Of a stretch of 64,000 nt of DNA, positions 52,042-60,662 are shown one piece after another. A model generated the notes under the pieces. That model saw nothing but the letters and a program-made list of their open reading frames with translations, was not told the DNA's origin and made no database searches. The first letter of the stretch is position 1, and each line of letters begins with the position of its first letter. The stretch is from positions 3,720,001 to 3,784,000 of the forward strand of contig NZ_CP126446.1 of the NCBI RefSeq assembly GCF_030166655.1, in the 5' to 3' direction. Made by a program: the position numbers and the translations under genes. This DNA comes from Pontibacillus chungwhensis (GTDB lineage Bacteria > Bacillota > Bacilli > Bacillales > BH030062).

Positions 52042-55000
52042 TTATTGAATAGTTAATTCTACTGTTGCATCAGATTCTGTTCCTGCTACCTCAGTAAGTC
52101 TAACGTCATTTCCATTTGCATCAGCAGTATAACGAGTAGAAACTGTTGGATTAGCATTCAAAGAAGCGATAATACGGTCTCTAACCTCTGCTACTGTCTC
52201 GTCCGTGGCTAATAATGTAACATTTACGGATTGGTCAAACCCATCAGTATTTGTTACTTGAGCAGTAATAGATTGATTAGTACCTGTAAGGTTGCCTTGA
52301 AGTACTTCTGTATTAAATACTCCCGCAACAGGATCTACACCATCAGCAAGCTCATTAGAGCCAGCAAAGGTTACCCCAGTACTATCTGGATCTGTGCTAG
52401 TTAGAGTAAATGTAGACTCGTTTGAATAGTTACCCTCATCCTGTGTCAACACAACTGTATCATTATTAGTTGTTGCAGTATATAAAGGGCTAAGTGTAGC
52501 GTCAGCATTGATTGCATCAGCAACTTTGTTAGCAACAACAGATGGAGAATCACCTGTCACAATATTTGGAACTGTAGTGCTACCAACTGGACCATTATCA
52601 TTTGTTACAGTTACTGAGAAGTTAGAAGAGTTAGCACTTGCTCCTGCTGTAATTTGGTTTGTTAGTGATTCTGCAGAACCTTCTGTACCTACAGTAGTAT
52701 CATTAGTAGAGCCAAGGGAAGCCCCGAAACTTAATGTAGTTGATGAATCATCAATTGTAGAAGGCGTTGCAACATCATTACCTGCTAAGTCCTCAAGAGG
52801 AGAAACACTTCCTTCTCTATAAGTAACTTCACCAATGTCAGAACTAGCAAAAGTACCTGCTGGGAATGTTAATGTTACAGTGTTTCCACTAATTGAAGCC
52901 GATGTAGCATTGTTGACATCTGCTGTTGTAGTATCATCATCTTCGTCTACAGAAAACTGGCTTGCTAAATTCGCTGCAGTTGCTGACGAAGTTACAGTTT
53001 CATCGAAAGTAACTTCAAGTGTTTGGTTGTCTGTAGCATTTGCTGATAACATTGTTGGAATTGTTGAATCAACTGGATCAGTATTGCTAACAATCTCAAA
53101 CTCTTTACGGTCACCATCTTTACGATAAGTTACTGTATCCCCCTCAGAAAGTTGCTGCTCAAAGTACGCTTCAGAAACAGAACTCTCAGAATCTGTTGTA
53201 AATAGAACTCCATCAGTGTAATCGAATGATTCAACATCACCATTAATATTTAACTCGAATGTGTTAGCATCTTCGTCAAGGTTCATTACTGTACCAGTGA
53301 ATAAAGTAGTTTCTGGCTCACCAGCAAAGTCAGCTTCAATTACTTGAGCAGGAACTAGACGTAGGTTCTCTTCACGGTTATCGCTTGAGAAGTCATCTTC
53401 AGTTACCCCTGTTGCACGTACGGATACAGAAGCACCTTCGGCGCCAGTGATACTAAATGTATCTTTGCCAGATGCGATGTTTTTGTTAAGTGTTAAAGAT
53501 CCACCAACTTCGATAGTTGTGCCATATGCAATAGCATCGCCTTCACCGTCTTCATAACCATAACCATCAACGCTTACTGGTTCGCTACCAGTATTTCTTA
53601 CAACGTAAGTTACGTCATATGGTACGTCATTAAGAGTCATACCACTTTGGTTAACTGGATTGAATGTAACGTTTAGAGGAGCATTTTCAAGAGTTACATC
53701 TGTACCGTCTTTACCATCTACTCCTAGGATAGCGCCAACTACACGTTCTTGTTCGAAGTTTGTAGTTTCAGCAATTAGGCGTGGTTCACCTGACTCTAAT
53801 ACACCAGATTGAGTGTTTTGAGCGTTGTTTTGGTCGATCCAAACGATTGGAGTAGCAACTTCATCGTCTTCACCGTATACAACGAATTCTGCTTTACCTT
53901 CATCATTTAACTTCAACTGAATTTCAGCATCGTTACGACCATTTAGGATTGTACCTAGTAAGTCATCACTATCTACTGTTTTAATGTCAGCATCCGTGTT
54001 TGTAGAACGAAGATCGTCAATATCTTCTTGAAGCGCTACGTTTACAATTCCACCATCGTAAGCTTCGCCATCTTCGTCAGTTACTGTAACAGAGTACTTA
54101 CGACCATTGTCATAACCCGCTGCTGCTTCGTCTTCGTCACTAACAAGGTTTAATGAAGCTGTAAGGTCTTCGCCTTCAACAGTGAATTCATTAGTTTCTT
54201 GTGCGCCAGAGAATGTTACTTTACTAGCAATAGCTTGAAGCTCAGTAGCATCCCAACGAGCTTGGTCTAAGTCGTCGCGGTCAGAGTTAAGGAATACAAC
54301 TGGTGTAACAGAAGTGTTTGTACCACTTACAGAGAATGTAGCTTCACCGTTAGCATCTGTTTCAACGATAACGCCATTTTCTTCTCCATCAGTTGTTTGG
54401 TAAGGAGTAGCAACGTTTCCGTAGCTTGGATCTCCAACTACTGCATTTGTTACGTCAGAAGGTTTAACATTTACATTCTCAAGGAACGTAACGTTAAGTT
54501 CTTCGTTTGATACAGGCTCTCCAGTTTCAGGATCAAGATACTTAACTGTGTAAGTTTTCTCTTCACCGTTCGCTAGTGTGCTGTCAGCTTCGTCTTCAGA
54601 TACTGTAAGGATGTTATCAACACCCCAGTAAACTTTAGCGTTGTCACGAACTGCTGGAGCAGTTGTAGGGTAAACCGCTACGTTATCTACACCATCGTTG
54701 TATTGAGTGTAAGAGTATTCAGCAATACCGTCTTCGTTTGTGTAAACTTCGAATTTGTGGTCTTCGTTAAGGCTGTCTGTTGGAGCGTCAACGTTGAATG
54801 TTACAGGGATTCCTGCTTCTTTTACGCCAACATCAGCTTTAAGAGTAACCTCTTTACCAACTACAGACTGTTTAGATTCTGAAACAAAGTCGATTGCATC
54901 AGGTACTACAGCTGAAACAGTTTCGAATGAACCTAGAACTTCGTCGTCTGCCATAACTGTGTATTCTTGACCAGCTTCGTGAGCTTCCGTAGTTAGGTAT

Positions 55001-55524
55001 ACAACGCGATCGTCAGTTTGTTTTACAACTGCGTTTTCGATTGTAAGACCTTCAATTGAGAAGTCAATTGCGTCTACATCGCTTACTGGCTCAACGAATT
55101 TCACTTCTACAGTAGTATTGTTAATCGCACTTACCGATTCAACATCAAGGTTAACACCAAGACCCCACTCAGCAAGCATGTCGTCCGATACCATAGCGTC
55201 TTCATCATCAGCAAGCATGTCGATGATTTCAGAAAGATCGCTATCTGGGTTATCTAAAGTAGCGTCTACAAGTGCTTCGTAAGTGTAGTATACTTCGTCA
55301 GAGCTAACTGCTTTGATTGTACCTGCTTCTTCACCATCTAGAAGCATGTTTACGAACTCTTCGTAAGTAATTACGCTAACTTCACCGTTTTTCTCTACTA
55401 CAAGATTGTCAACAGCTGTTTCTGCTGCGTCAACTGTTTGTGGTGCAACACCGGCTACTGCTGGTACTGCTAATGCTGTTGCTAAAGCCGCTGATGACAT
55501 AACTTTAAATTGGCTCTTTTTCAT
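52042..55524 (-). CDS. S-layer-type surface protein, expressed form (signal peptide, head and body)
   Basis: The protein has 1160 residues. The signal peptide is residues 1-33 (ALATALAVPAVAGVAPQTVDA). A head domain follows at about 34-130 (VDNLVVEKNGEVSVITYEEF, then VYYTYEALVDATLDNPDSDL). The body from VSAIN (131-135) is acidic and built of Ig-like repeats, with Gly/Thr/Asp-rich ends. It lacks SLH domains itself. A secreted copy of the head and the SLH protein are encoded just upstream, so anchoring may go through those. It is the last gene of the three-gene unit, with strong expression-type codon use. The 14-bp site at 55120-55133 marks the head/body border. Confidence 0.85.
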   Translation of the reverse strand: MKKSQFKVMSSAALATALAVPAVAGVAPQTVDAAETAVDNLVVEKNGEVSVITYEEFVNMLLDGEEAGTIKAVSSDEVYYTYEALVDATLDNPDSDLSEIIDMLADDEDAMVSDDMLAEWGLGVNLDVESVSAINNTTVEVKFVEPVSDVDAIDFSIEGLTIENAVVKQTDDRVVYLTTEAHEAGQEYTVMADDEVLGSFETVSAVVPDAIDFVSESKQSVVGKEVTLKADVGVKEAGIPVTFNVDAPTDSLNEDHKFEVYTNEDGIAEYSYTQYNDGVDNVAVYPTTAPAVRDNAKVYWGVDNILTVSEDEADSTLANGEEKTYTVKYLDPETGEPVSNEELNVTFLENVNVKPSDVTNAVVGDPSYGNVATPYQTTDGEENGVIVETDANGEATFSVSGTNTSVTPVVFLNSDRDDLDQARWDATELQAIASKVTFSGAQETNEFTVEGEDLTASLNLVSDEDEAAAGYDNGRKYSVTVTDEDGEAYDGGIVNVALQEDIDDLRSTNTDADIKTVDSDDLLGTILNGRNDAEIQLKLNDEGKAEFVVYGEDDEVATPIVWIDQNNAQNTQSGVLESGEPRLIAETTNFEQERVVGAILGVDGKDGTDVTLENAPLNVTFNPVNQSGMTLNDVPYDVTYVVRNTGSEPVSVDGYGYEDGEGDAIAYGTTIEVGGSLTLNKNIASGKDTFSITGAEGASVSVRATGVTEDDFSSDNREENLRLVPAQVIEADFAGEPETTLFTGTVMNLDEDANTFELNINGDVESFDYTDGVLFTTDSESSVSEAYFEQQLSEGDTVTYRKDGDRKEFEIVSNTDPVDSTIPTMLSANATDNQTLEVTFDETVTSSATAANLASQFSVDEDDDTTTADVNNATSASISGNTVTLTFPAGTFASSDIGEVTYREGSVSPLEDLAGNDVATPSTIDDSSTTLSFGASLGSTNDTTVGTEGSAESLTNQITAGASANSSNFSVTVTNDNGPVGSTTVPNIVTGDSPSVVANKVADAINADATLSPLYTATTNNDTVVLTQDEGNYSNESTFTLTSTDPDSTGVTFAGSNELADGVDPVAGVFNTEVLQGNLTGTNQSITAQVTNTDGFDQSVNVTLLATDETVAEVRDRIIASLNANPTVSTRYTADANGNDVRLTEVAGTESDATVELTIQ
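55120..55133 (-). other. Candidate recombination site, copy 2
   Basis: GTTAATCGCACTTA (plus strand) is the exact reverse complement of TAAGTGCGATTAAC at 48457-48470. It lies in codons 131-135 (V-S-A-I-N), in the same codon phase as copy 1. The pair is inverted and about 6.66 kb apart. Confidence 0.5.
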
Positions 55525-55572
55525 TATGAAAGTTCCTCCTCTTAATCTTTAAGAAAGTTTTTTATATCTTTA

Positions 55573-56040
55573 TTAATCTATTGAAATGACTTCCGGTACC
55601 ACTGGTTCTGGTTGTTCACCGTCTGGGTTTGGAAGGCCATTGTCAAAGTTTGTGACGAGTTCATATGAATCTACAACACTACCGTCAAGCGTATTGCTAG
55701 AGTCGTTTGATAGATTGTCCAATAGTGCCAATGGATTCTCATCAGGCTGGTCAAAAACAGCCGTTACAAACGGTTCATATTTCACGTAAGCGTCACTATC
55801 TAGACCTACAGCTTCAATTGTAGGCTGTTCATTTGAAACGAAGTCGTACAATCCACCGTCCTGGTCGATCAAGGCGTTTGTGAACTGCTCGTACGAAACG
55901 AGGAACGTATCTCCGTCAAAAGAATAAACTAAATGTTCGATATTGGATTCTGCGGCATCAACTGTCGAGTGAATAGCTGGAGCGATAACAACGGCTGATG
56001 TAAGTGCTGATGCGGCCACCCACTTTGTTAGATGCTTCAT
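55573..56040 (-). CDS. Stand-alone secreted head domain, paralogue of the S-layer N-terminus
   Basis: The protein has 155 residues from the ATG at 56040 (AAAGGGTG six bases upstream). The signal peptide ends HSTVDAAES. The mature part repeats the S-layer head: IEHLVYSFDGDTFLVSYEQF, then AYVKYEPFVTAVFDQPDENP, versus the corresponding VDNLVVEKNGEVSVITYEEF and YYTYEALVDATLDNPDSDL. It ends PVVPEVISID-stop, at the position where the S-layer protein continues VESVSAIN. The protein is therefore a head without a body. It lies between the SLH gene (12-bp gap) and the S-layer gene. Confidence 0.8.
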   Translation of the reverse strand: MKHLTKWVAASALTSAVVIAPAIHSTVDAAESNIEHLVYSFDGDTFLVSYEQFTNALIDQDGGLYDFVSNEQPTIEAVGLDSDAYVKYEPFVTAVFDQPDENPLALLDNLSNDSSNTLDGSVVDSYELVTNFDNGLPNPDGEQPEPVVPEVISID

Positions 56041-56052
56041 CGAATTCACCCT

Positions 56053-57207
56053 TTATGGCTTAGAAACTACAGTAGCTTCTTTAAGCTGAGCTTCAGAATA
56101 ACCAGAGATCTGGATGTTACGGAAAGAATCACGGCCATCGTCGTAGCTAAGTTCTACTTCTTCACCGTCGATCCAAAGTGCGATTGTGCTGTCAGCAGTT
56201 TCGCCATCTAGCTCATCTAGACTTACTTCTACAGCCATTACGCCTGGAAGTGGAGCAGCTACTTTACCGTTAAGTTCAGTTACAGAACCTAATTCTTTAA
56301 CTTCGCCTGGCTCTTCTTTCTCATAAACAACCCATGCGCCTTCAAGTTCTTCTTTTTCGAAACCAGATACTTGAATATTACGGAAAGCGTCGCGCTCTGC
56401 ATCGTATTCAAGTTCTACTGTTTCACCATCAACGTCAAGAGTTACAACTGTTTCAGCTGTAGCACCGTCAAGGTTATCAAGAGGAATTTCTACTGCGAAT
56501 ACTCCTGGAAGTGGAGAAGCAATGTTTCCTACTTCAGAAAGCATTGAGTAGTCAGGTCCTTGGTTGTCTTTCCAGATCATCCATGCATTGTAAAGCATTT
56601 TAGCGAAGTCGCCACGTTTGATTTCATCATGTGGTTTGAATTCACCGTCTGGGAAACCATCAGCGATATCTAACTCATATACAGCATTGATGTAAGGGTA
56701 AAGTTTTGTTTCTTCAAGATCTGTAAATGGAGCATCTTCGTACTTGTCCTCAGATTCAGGTTTAAGTTCGAAAGCTTCAATTACGATTTTAGCCATTTCT
56801 GCGCGGTTTAGCTTCATGTCTGAGCCAAACTCAACTTCAGAATAACCATCGAAAATTTCAGCATCGTAAAGTGCTTGAATTTCGTTTTCGATACGTGGAG
56901 GAACGTCCTCAAAAGTTGCAGTAAATTTGTCAGCTGCTTCTAAGCCACGAGCGGCGAAGATCATTTCAGCTGCTTCACTACGCTTCAGGCTTTCTTCTGG
57001 TCCGAATGTACCATCTCCATAACCAGTGAAAACACCTTCTTCGTATAGTGCGTTAATTTCTTCATAGTGACGAGTGTCCTGATCAACATCTGTGAAATCG
57101 TCAGCTGCAGCTGCTGATGCTACTGCTGGCGCTACTGCAGAACCTACTAAAGCTGCAGATGCAGATGCAACCATGAACTTGCGATAAGACTTTGGTTGAA
57201 ATGCCAT
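56053..57207 (-). CDS. SLH-domain surface protein with two FRNI domains
   Basis: The protein has 384 residues. The signal peptide is about 1-34 (ends ASAAAADD). Three SLH domains lie at about 36-86 (FTDVDQDTRHYEEINALYEE), 97-147 and 158-208 (FTDLEETKLYPYINAVYELD), each with a R/K-x-[EDR]-x-A-type helix. Two copies of a ~68-residue domain follow at about 229-296 and 317-382 (GVFAVEIPLDNLDGATAE, then ERDAFRNIQV; GVMAVEVSLDELDGETAD, then GRDSFRNIQI). SLH domains bind pyruvylated wall polysaccharide. It is the first gene of the surface unit, with a strong AAAGGGAGG site. Confidence 0.92.
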   Translation of the reverse strand: MAFQPKSYRKFMVASASAALVGSAVAPAVASAAAADDFTDVDQDTRHYEEINALYEEGVFTGYGDGTFGPEESLKRSEAAEMIFAARGLEAADKFTATFEDVPPRIENEIQALYDAEIFDGYSEVEFGSDMKLNRAEMAKIVIEAFELKPESEDKYEDAPFTDLEETKLYPYINAVYELDIADGFPDGEFKPHDEIKRGDFAKMLYNAWMIWKDNQGPDYSMLSEVGNIASPLPGVFAVEIPLDNLDGATAETVVTLDVDGETVELEYDAERDAFRNIQVSGFEKEELEGAWVVYEKEEPGEVKELGSVTELNGKVAAPLPGVMAVEVSLDELDGETADSTIALWIDGEEVELSYDDGRDSFRNIQISGYSEAQLKEATVVSKP

Positions 57208-57604
57208 TAAAGTTTTTCCTCCCTTTATGTACCTAGTACATATTTATATATCAGGTTCCTGGGATGAGAGTCCCATCCAACAAGAACCCTTTTTCACATT
57301 GTTTGTGTAAACTTTTCCAACCCACATAATACTTTTTGAGGTGAAAATTGGTTTACATGGAAATACTCACATTGTAATTCTAACAAATCTATTTCTTTTT
57401 TCAACTAATAAATACACATTTTGTCTATTTTATTTCAAAGATAGGTAGATTTGTTACAAATTGACGAAGAATGTAATAGAATTCCTCGTGCAATTATTAC
57501 AACTTTTCTTACAATAACGTTTCCTAGTATATCATGGTAATTTAGATAATTACAAGAAATATCCACCACTAAATTACATAAAATTTACACCACAATCACT
57601 ATAT
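57208..57604 (-). promoter_or_regulatory. Long leader of the surface-protein operon: two promoters and a hairpin
   Basis: On the minus strand, P1 has TTGTAA (57550-57555), an 18-base spacer and TGATATACT (-10 at 57526-57531). P2 has TTGAAA (57399-57404), a 16-base spacer and TGTTAGAAT (-10 at 57377-57382). Both are of the extended -10 type. A strong hairpin, GGTTCnTGGGATGA...TCCCATCC...GAACC, lies at 57253-57289 in the untranslated leader, 46-82 bases before the ATG. Multiple promoters and long stable leaders are known for S-layer genes. Confidence 0.6.
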
Positions 57605-58975
57605 CTATGCCAGGTCTCTTTTTCTATGCACATAATTGAAAATGAGCCCTGAGATCAGCCAGAACAGTACGTTAACTTGAGGTATAAAGATCAAGTTATT
57701 CGCGAGATTCTGCCCTGCAAATGTTCCACTTCCCACAAATAGACCCACAAGCAATAGTTTCTTCAATAGATCTTCACGGTTTCGGATAAATTGTTTCCCT
57801 ATAAAGATGTAATAGTAAATATAGATCGCTAAGAAACTTAAGAGACCAATCGTCCCTGTCTCAGAAGCGACTTTCAGATAGGAATTGTGTACCGAGTACT
57901 GATCATGTCCAAAATCAAGACTTGGATACCTTGTGACATATTCTTTGTAACGAACGTCATAGTTACCAATACCAACACCAAGGATTGGATAGTCTCTGTA
58001 CATGAAATATCCTGTCTTCCAAAGGGTTACCCTTGAAACAGCGGTTTTATCTCCGTAACTTTTCTGGCGTTTTTCTTCTTCTGTCTCCTCGTCCCCAGGT
58101 TCGCCTTCTACCGGGGCTTCTGAGGAAGGGATTAAGGACTGTACCACATAGATCGCTGACTTTGTGCGGTCCTGTACGTCTGGGAGGTTGTAGACAATGA
58201 CACCTAGAATAATCGTTGCGATAATCATATGAATCGTAAATAGCTTCTTATAGAACCGTTTTGGCACAAGAAGTGACGTAAATAGAATCGCCATCGCCAT
58301 AATCATCCATGCCGAACGTGTATAAGTGAAGATTTGGTTAATCACGTAGACAGCAAACAAAGCGAAGAATGCAAGCTGCATTTTCCGATCTTTAAAATAA
58401 GCTACAGCAATAAGTAAGAGAATTGGCAAGATAAAGTTAATAAATCCGGCCCAGTAGTTCGGGTTCACCATCGTAGACATAACACGACCGTGCGCTTCTT
58501 CAAGAGCATAAAGACCAGCTGTATTCAGGTTCCATTGGAAGGCGTAAGACAGAATGCCCCATACCCCAATAACGGCTAGAACACTTGCTAATGTAATTCC
58601 CATCGTTTTGAATTCGTTTCTCGAGAAGCTTACCTTCGTTACGATGTAGAATAGAACAACGTAAGATACGTAGCGAATGATTTCTTTAATACCTGGGAAC
58701 AGGGATTCAGCTTGTGTTAATGATATAACCTGGATGATAAAGAATAAGCCGAATAAGGCCATAAAGGTTTTCATCGAAAGATCGCTATTTAGTGTGATGC
58801 GCTTGGTTTTTAATTCATAAGCAGCAACCACTGTCAGCAACGGGATAAGTACAACTTCCGCTGAGACCGGAATGGGTCCCAGATACACTTTCAATGGAAC
58901 AAGTGGCATGATGATCAGGTGCAAGAGCACCAGGTAAAATGTTAATGAATGTTTCTGTGCCATGTGTTGGTACAC
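57605..58975 (-). CDS. O-antigen-ligase-like (Wzy_C) membrane protein
   Basis: The protein has 456 residues with about 12 hydrophobic helices. A large outer loop at about 275-340 contains acidic residues (EGEPGDEETEEEKRQ), ending in YPILGVGIGNYDVRYKEY. It then has YSVHNSYLKVASETGTIGLL, the typical H-N-x-x-L-x-x-x-x-E-x-G region of Wzy_C proteins. It may join or polymerise glycans at the outer face, possibly the product of the 59562-64000 operon or an S-layer glycan. It is separate from that operon by repeats and a terminator. Confidence 0.85.
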   Translation of the reverse strand: MYQHMAQKHSLTFYLVLLHLIIMPLVPLKVYLGPIPVSAEVVLIPLLTVVAAYELKTKRITLNSDLSMKTFMALFGLFFIIQVISLTQAESLFPGIKEIIRYVSYVVLFYIVTKVSFSRNEFKTMGITLASVLAVIGVWGILSYAFQWNLNTAGLYALEEAHGRVMSTMVNPNYWAGFINFILPILLLIAVAYFKDRKMQLAFFALFAVYVINQIFTYTRSAWMIMAMAILFTSLLVPKRFYKKLFTIHMIIATIILGVIVYNLPDVQDRTKSAIYVVQSLIPSSEAPVEGEPGDEETEEEKRQKSYGDKTAVSRVTLWKTGYFMYRDYPILGVGIGNYDVRYKEYVTRYPSLDFGHDQYSVHNSYLKVASETGTIGLLSFLAIYIYYYIFIGKQFIRNREDLLKKLLLVGLFVGSGTFAGQNLANNLIFIPQVNVLFWLISGLIFNYVHRKRDLA

Positions 58976-59083
58976 TCCTCTTTTTCTATTTGGCTCTGTT
59001 TAAGCTTTGTGTTTTTTATTTTTAAAGTAATGGTGGAAGACCGTAGGTATTGCGGATGTTTCCGTTAGCTTTAGTTTGGCGTA

Positions 59084-59209
59084 AGGTGGTCCGTGAAATC
59101 ACTCGCTTTCCGCGGCTAGCTGGGGAGCCTCCTCAGTCGCATTCGCTCCCTCCGGGGTCTCCCCTAGGCTCCTACTGCCGCAGGAGTCTCGCGATTTCCC
59201 GAACCACCT
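59084..59209 (+). repeat. Bacillales-type GC-rich intergenic repeat, copy 1
   Basis: A 126-bp element with imperfect terminal inverted repeats AGGTGGTCCGTGAAATC and GATTTCCCGAACCACCT. The core has ACTCGCTTTCCGCGG, GAGCCTCCTC and GCAGGAGTCTCG. From memory, similar GC-rich elements are widespread between genes of Bacillaceae. It differs strongly in base composition from its surroundings. Confidence 0.75.
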
Positions 59210-59305
59210 CTTCTTTATATGGATCAAACGGAAACATGCCATAAAAGGCGTTTCCACAAAATTCCCGCTTAAGCAGCAGGGCCGTTCGCAAAAACAAAAG
59301 GCAGG

Positions 59306-59427
59306 GGTGTCTGGGGAACGGGGAGACTCCTACGGGAGAAAGAGGTCGACGAGACCCCACAGAGAGCGCTAGCGAACGAGGAGGCTCGACAGCTCGCCCG
59401 TGGAAAGCGAGTCGTTCCCCAGACACC
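59306..59427 (-). repeat. Bacillales-type GC-rich intergenic repeat, copy 2 (inverted)
   Basis: A 122-bp element with a perfect 15-bp terminal inverted repeat (GGTGTCTGGGGAACG at 59306-59320, complement at 59413-59427). The core is the reverse complement of copy 1 (GAGACTCCTACGGGAG, GAGGAGGCTCG, GGAAAGCGAGT). The terminal repeats differ between the two copies. Together the copies can pair into one large hairpin. Confidence 0.75.
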
Positions 59428-59506
59428 CAATCCTCTCATCAAACATAACGGCCCCTATCCCTCACAACATAACAGAGCTTTCTTTACGTCTTACTTAGAG
59501 CGCGTG

Positions 59507-59554
59507 CAAAAAAGAGAAGGGTTCATCCAGACGAAATAGACGAGCCCTTACTCT
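59507..59554 (-). terminator. Terminator of the second glycopolymer operon
   Basis: AGAGAAGGGTTC (59513-59524) pairs imperfectly with GAGCCCTTACTCT (59542-59554). The minus-strand tail is TTTTTT. It begins 7 bp after the glycosyltransferase stop. Confidence 0.75.
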
Positions 59555-59561
59555 AAAAGTT

Positions 59562-60662
59562 TCACGCTTCTAGAAATTTTTTATACATCTTTTTCGTTGC
59601 CTCAGCAAGCTGCTCTAGTGAGAAGTTGGTTGAGGCATAGGTATGGAACTTTCGGCCCAGGTCGGCTAGTTCCCCCTGTTGTTTCCTTTCAATCGCTTCA
59701 GCGAAAGCGTTCTTTAGGGCTCCTGAATCTTTAATCGGCACGACCCAGCCATAGTCTTTCACCATGTGCTGAACACCTCCGACGTCTGTTGCAATGACGG
59801 GGGTGTCTTCCCTGCCTGCTTCAAGAAGAGCTAGTGGGAAGCTTTCGCTATAGGAAGCGAGTAGTCCGACGTCTGAGATTTGGTAAAGGTCAGGTACATC
59901 GCTTCTGAAGCCTAGGAACTGAACTTGATTCTCAATTTCTAGTTCCTTGACGCGTTTCTTTAACGCTTCTTCTTCTGGTCCTCCGCCGATAAGGAGGAGT
60001 TTGAAGGAAGGGTTGTTTAAGGCTTTGACGGCCCCGAAGACTTCTTCGTGTCCTTTGATCGGGTGGAGACGGGCGACCATGGCGGTGACGAAGTCGTCCT
60101 CATTTACGTTCAAGTCTTCACGTGTGAGGGTGCCTTTTGCATAGGACCCCTTTGAGAAATCGATGCCGTTATAAACGGTCGTGATTTTGTCAGCTGGGAT
60201 GCCTAGTGAGATGAGGTCTTCTTTGAAACGTTCGGAGACCGCAAAAAAATGATCAATCCGGTTGATCGCCCACAGATTGATTTTCGTGAAGATCTTCCCC
60301 TTGATTCCGCCCTTTAAGAAATCAAGCTTCGGATCACTATGAATGGTTGTAATCCACGGGATATTGGTCGAACGTTTGATCAAGGCCCCGTACAGATTCG
60401 CGCGTGGTCCGTGTGTATGTAAAAGGTCATAGCCTCCGTCTTTCAGGAACCGCTTCAGCTTACTGATGATTCGGAAATCGTAGCGTGAGCTCTGGTCGAG
60501 CAGGTGCACATCGATTCCCTTTTGAATCGCCTCGTCATAAAGCACTCCTTTTTGCATAACAAGGAGAGAGACTTCTTGCTTCCGGAACTGAGAAAGCAAT
60601 GTAATGAGGTGGTTCTTCGATCCGCCCGTTTCCCCGCCGGAGATTAAATGAACGACTCTCAT
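59562..60662 (-). CDS. Glycosyltransferase, GT4 (group 1) family
   Basis: The protein has 366 residues. The GT-B start is RVVHLISGGETGGSKNHLIT, followed by DLLHTHGPRANLYG, VARLHPIKGHEEV and the donor motif ESFPLALLE. It should act in the same surface glycan pathway as TagA and the dehydrogenase upstream. Its start overlaps the deacetylase stop by 4 bp, so the two are coupled. It is the last gene of the operon. The sugar specificity is unknown. Confidence 0.9.
   Translation of the reverse strand: MRVVHLISGGETGGSKNHLITLLSQFRKQEVSLLVMQKGVLYDEAIQKGIDVHLLDQSSRYDFRIISKLKRFLKDGGYDLLHTHGPRANLYGALIKRSTNIPWITTIHSDPKLDFLKGGIKGKIFTKINLWAINRIDHFFAVSERFKEDLISLGIPADKITTVYNGIDFSKGSYAKGTLTREDLNVNEDDFVTAMVARLHPIKGHEEVFGAVKALNNPSFKLLLIGGGPEEEALKKRVKELEIENQVQFLGFRSDVPDLYQISDVGLLASYSESFPLALLEAGREDTPVIATDVGGVQHMVKDYGWVVPIKDSGALKNAFAEAIERKQQGELADLGRKFHTYASTNFSLEQLAEATKKMYKKFLEA

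Larger units (their letters stand above)
58976..59561. other. Non-coding stretch with two large palindromic repeats
   Basis: The 586-bp gap holds two ~125-bp elements in opposite orientation and the terminator of the upstream operon. Frames seen here are made only of the repeat sequence. No gene is supported. Confidence 0.6.

Noticed and set aside
52508-53128. Plus-strand frames opposite the S-layer gene
   Set aside because: They are antisense shadows of Thr/Val/Asp-rich codons with no start signals.
48457-55133. The 14-bp shared sequence as mere protein-level conservation
   Set aside because: Not fully excluded. V-S-A-I-N is a common start of S-layer Ig-like repeats. I keep the recombination reading because the identity is exact at DNA level, inverted, in phase, at the cassette edge and beside a recombinase.
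59050-59426. Two overlapping frames in the GC-rich repeats
   Set aside because: They are translations of intergenic repeat elements with no gene features.
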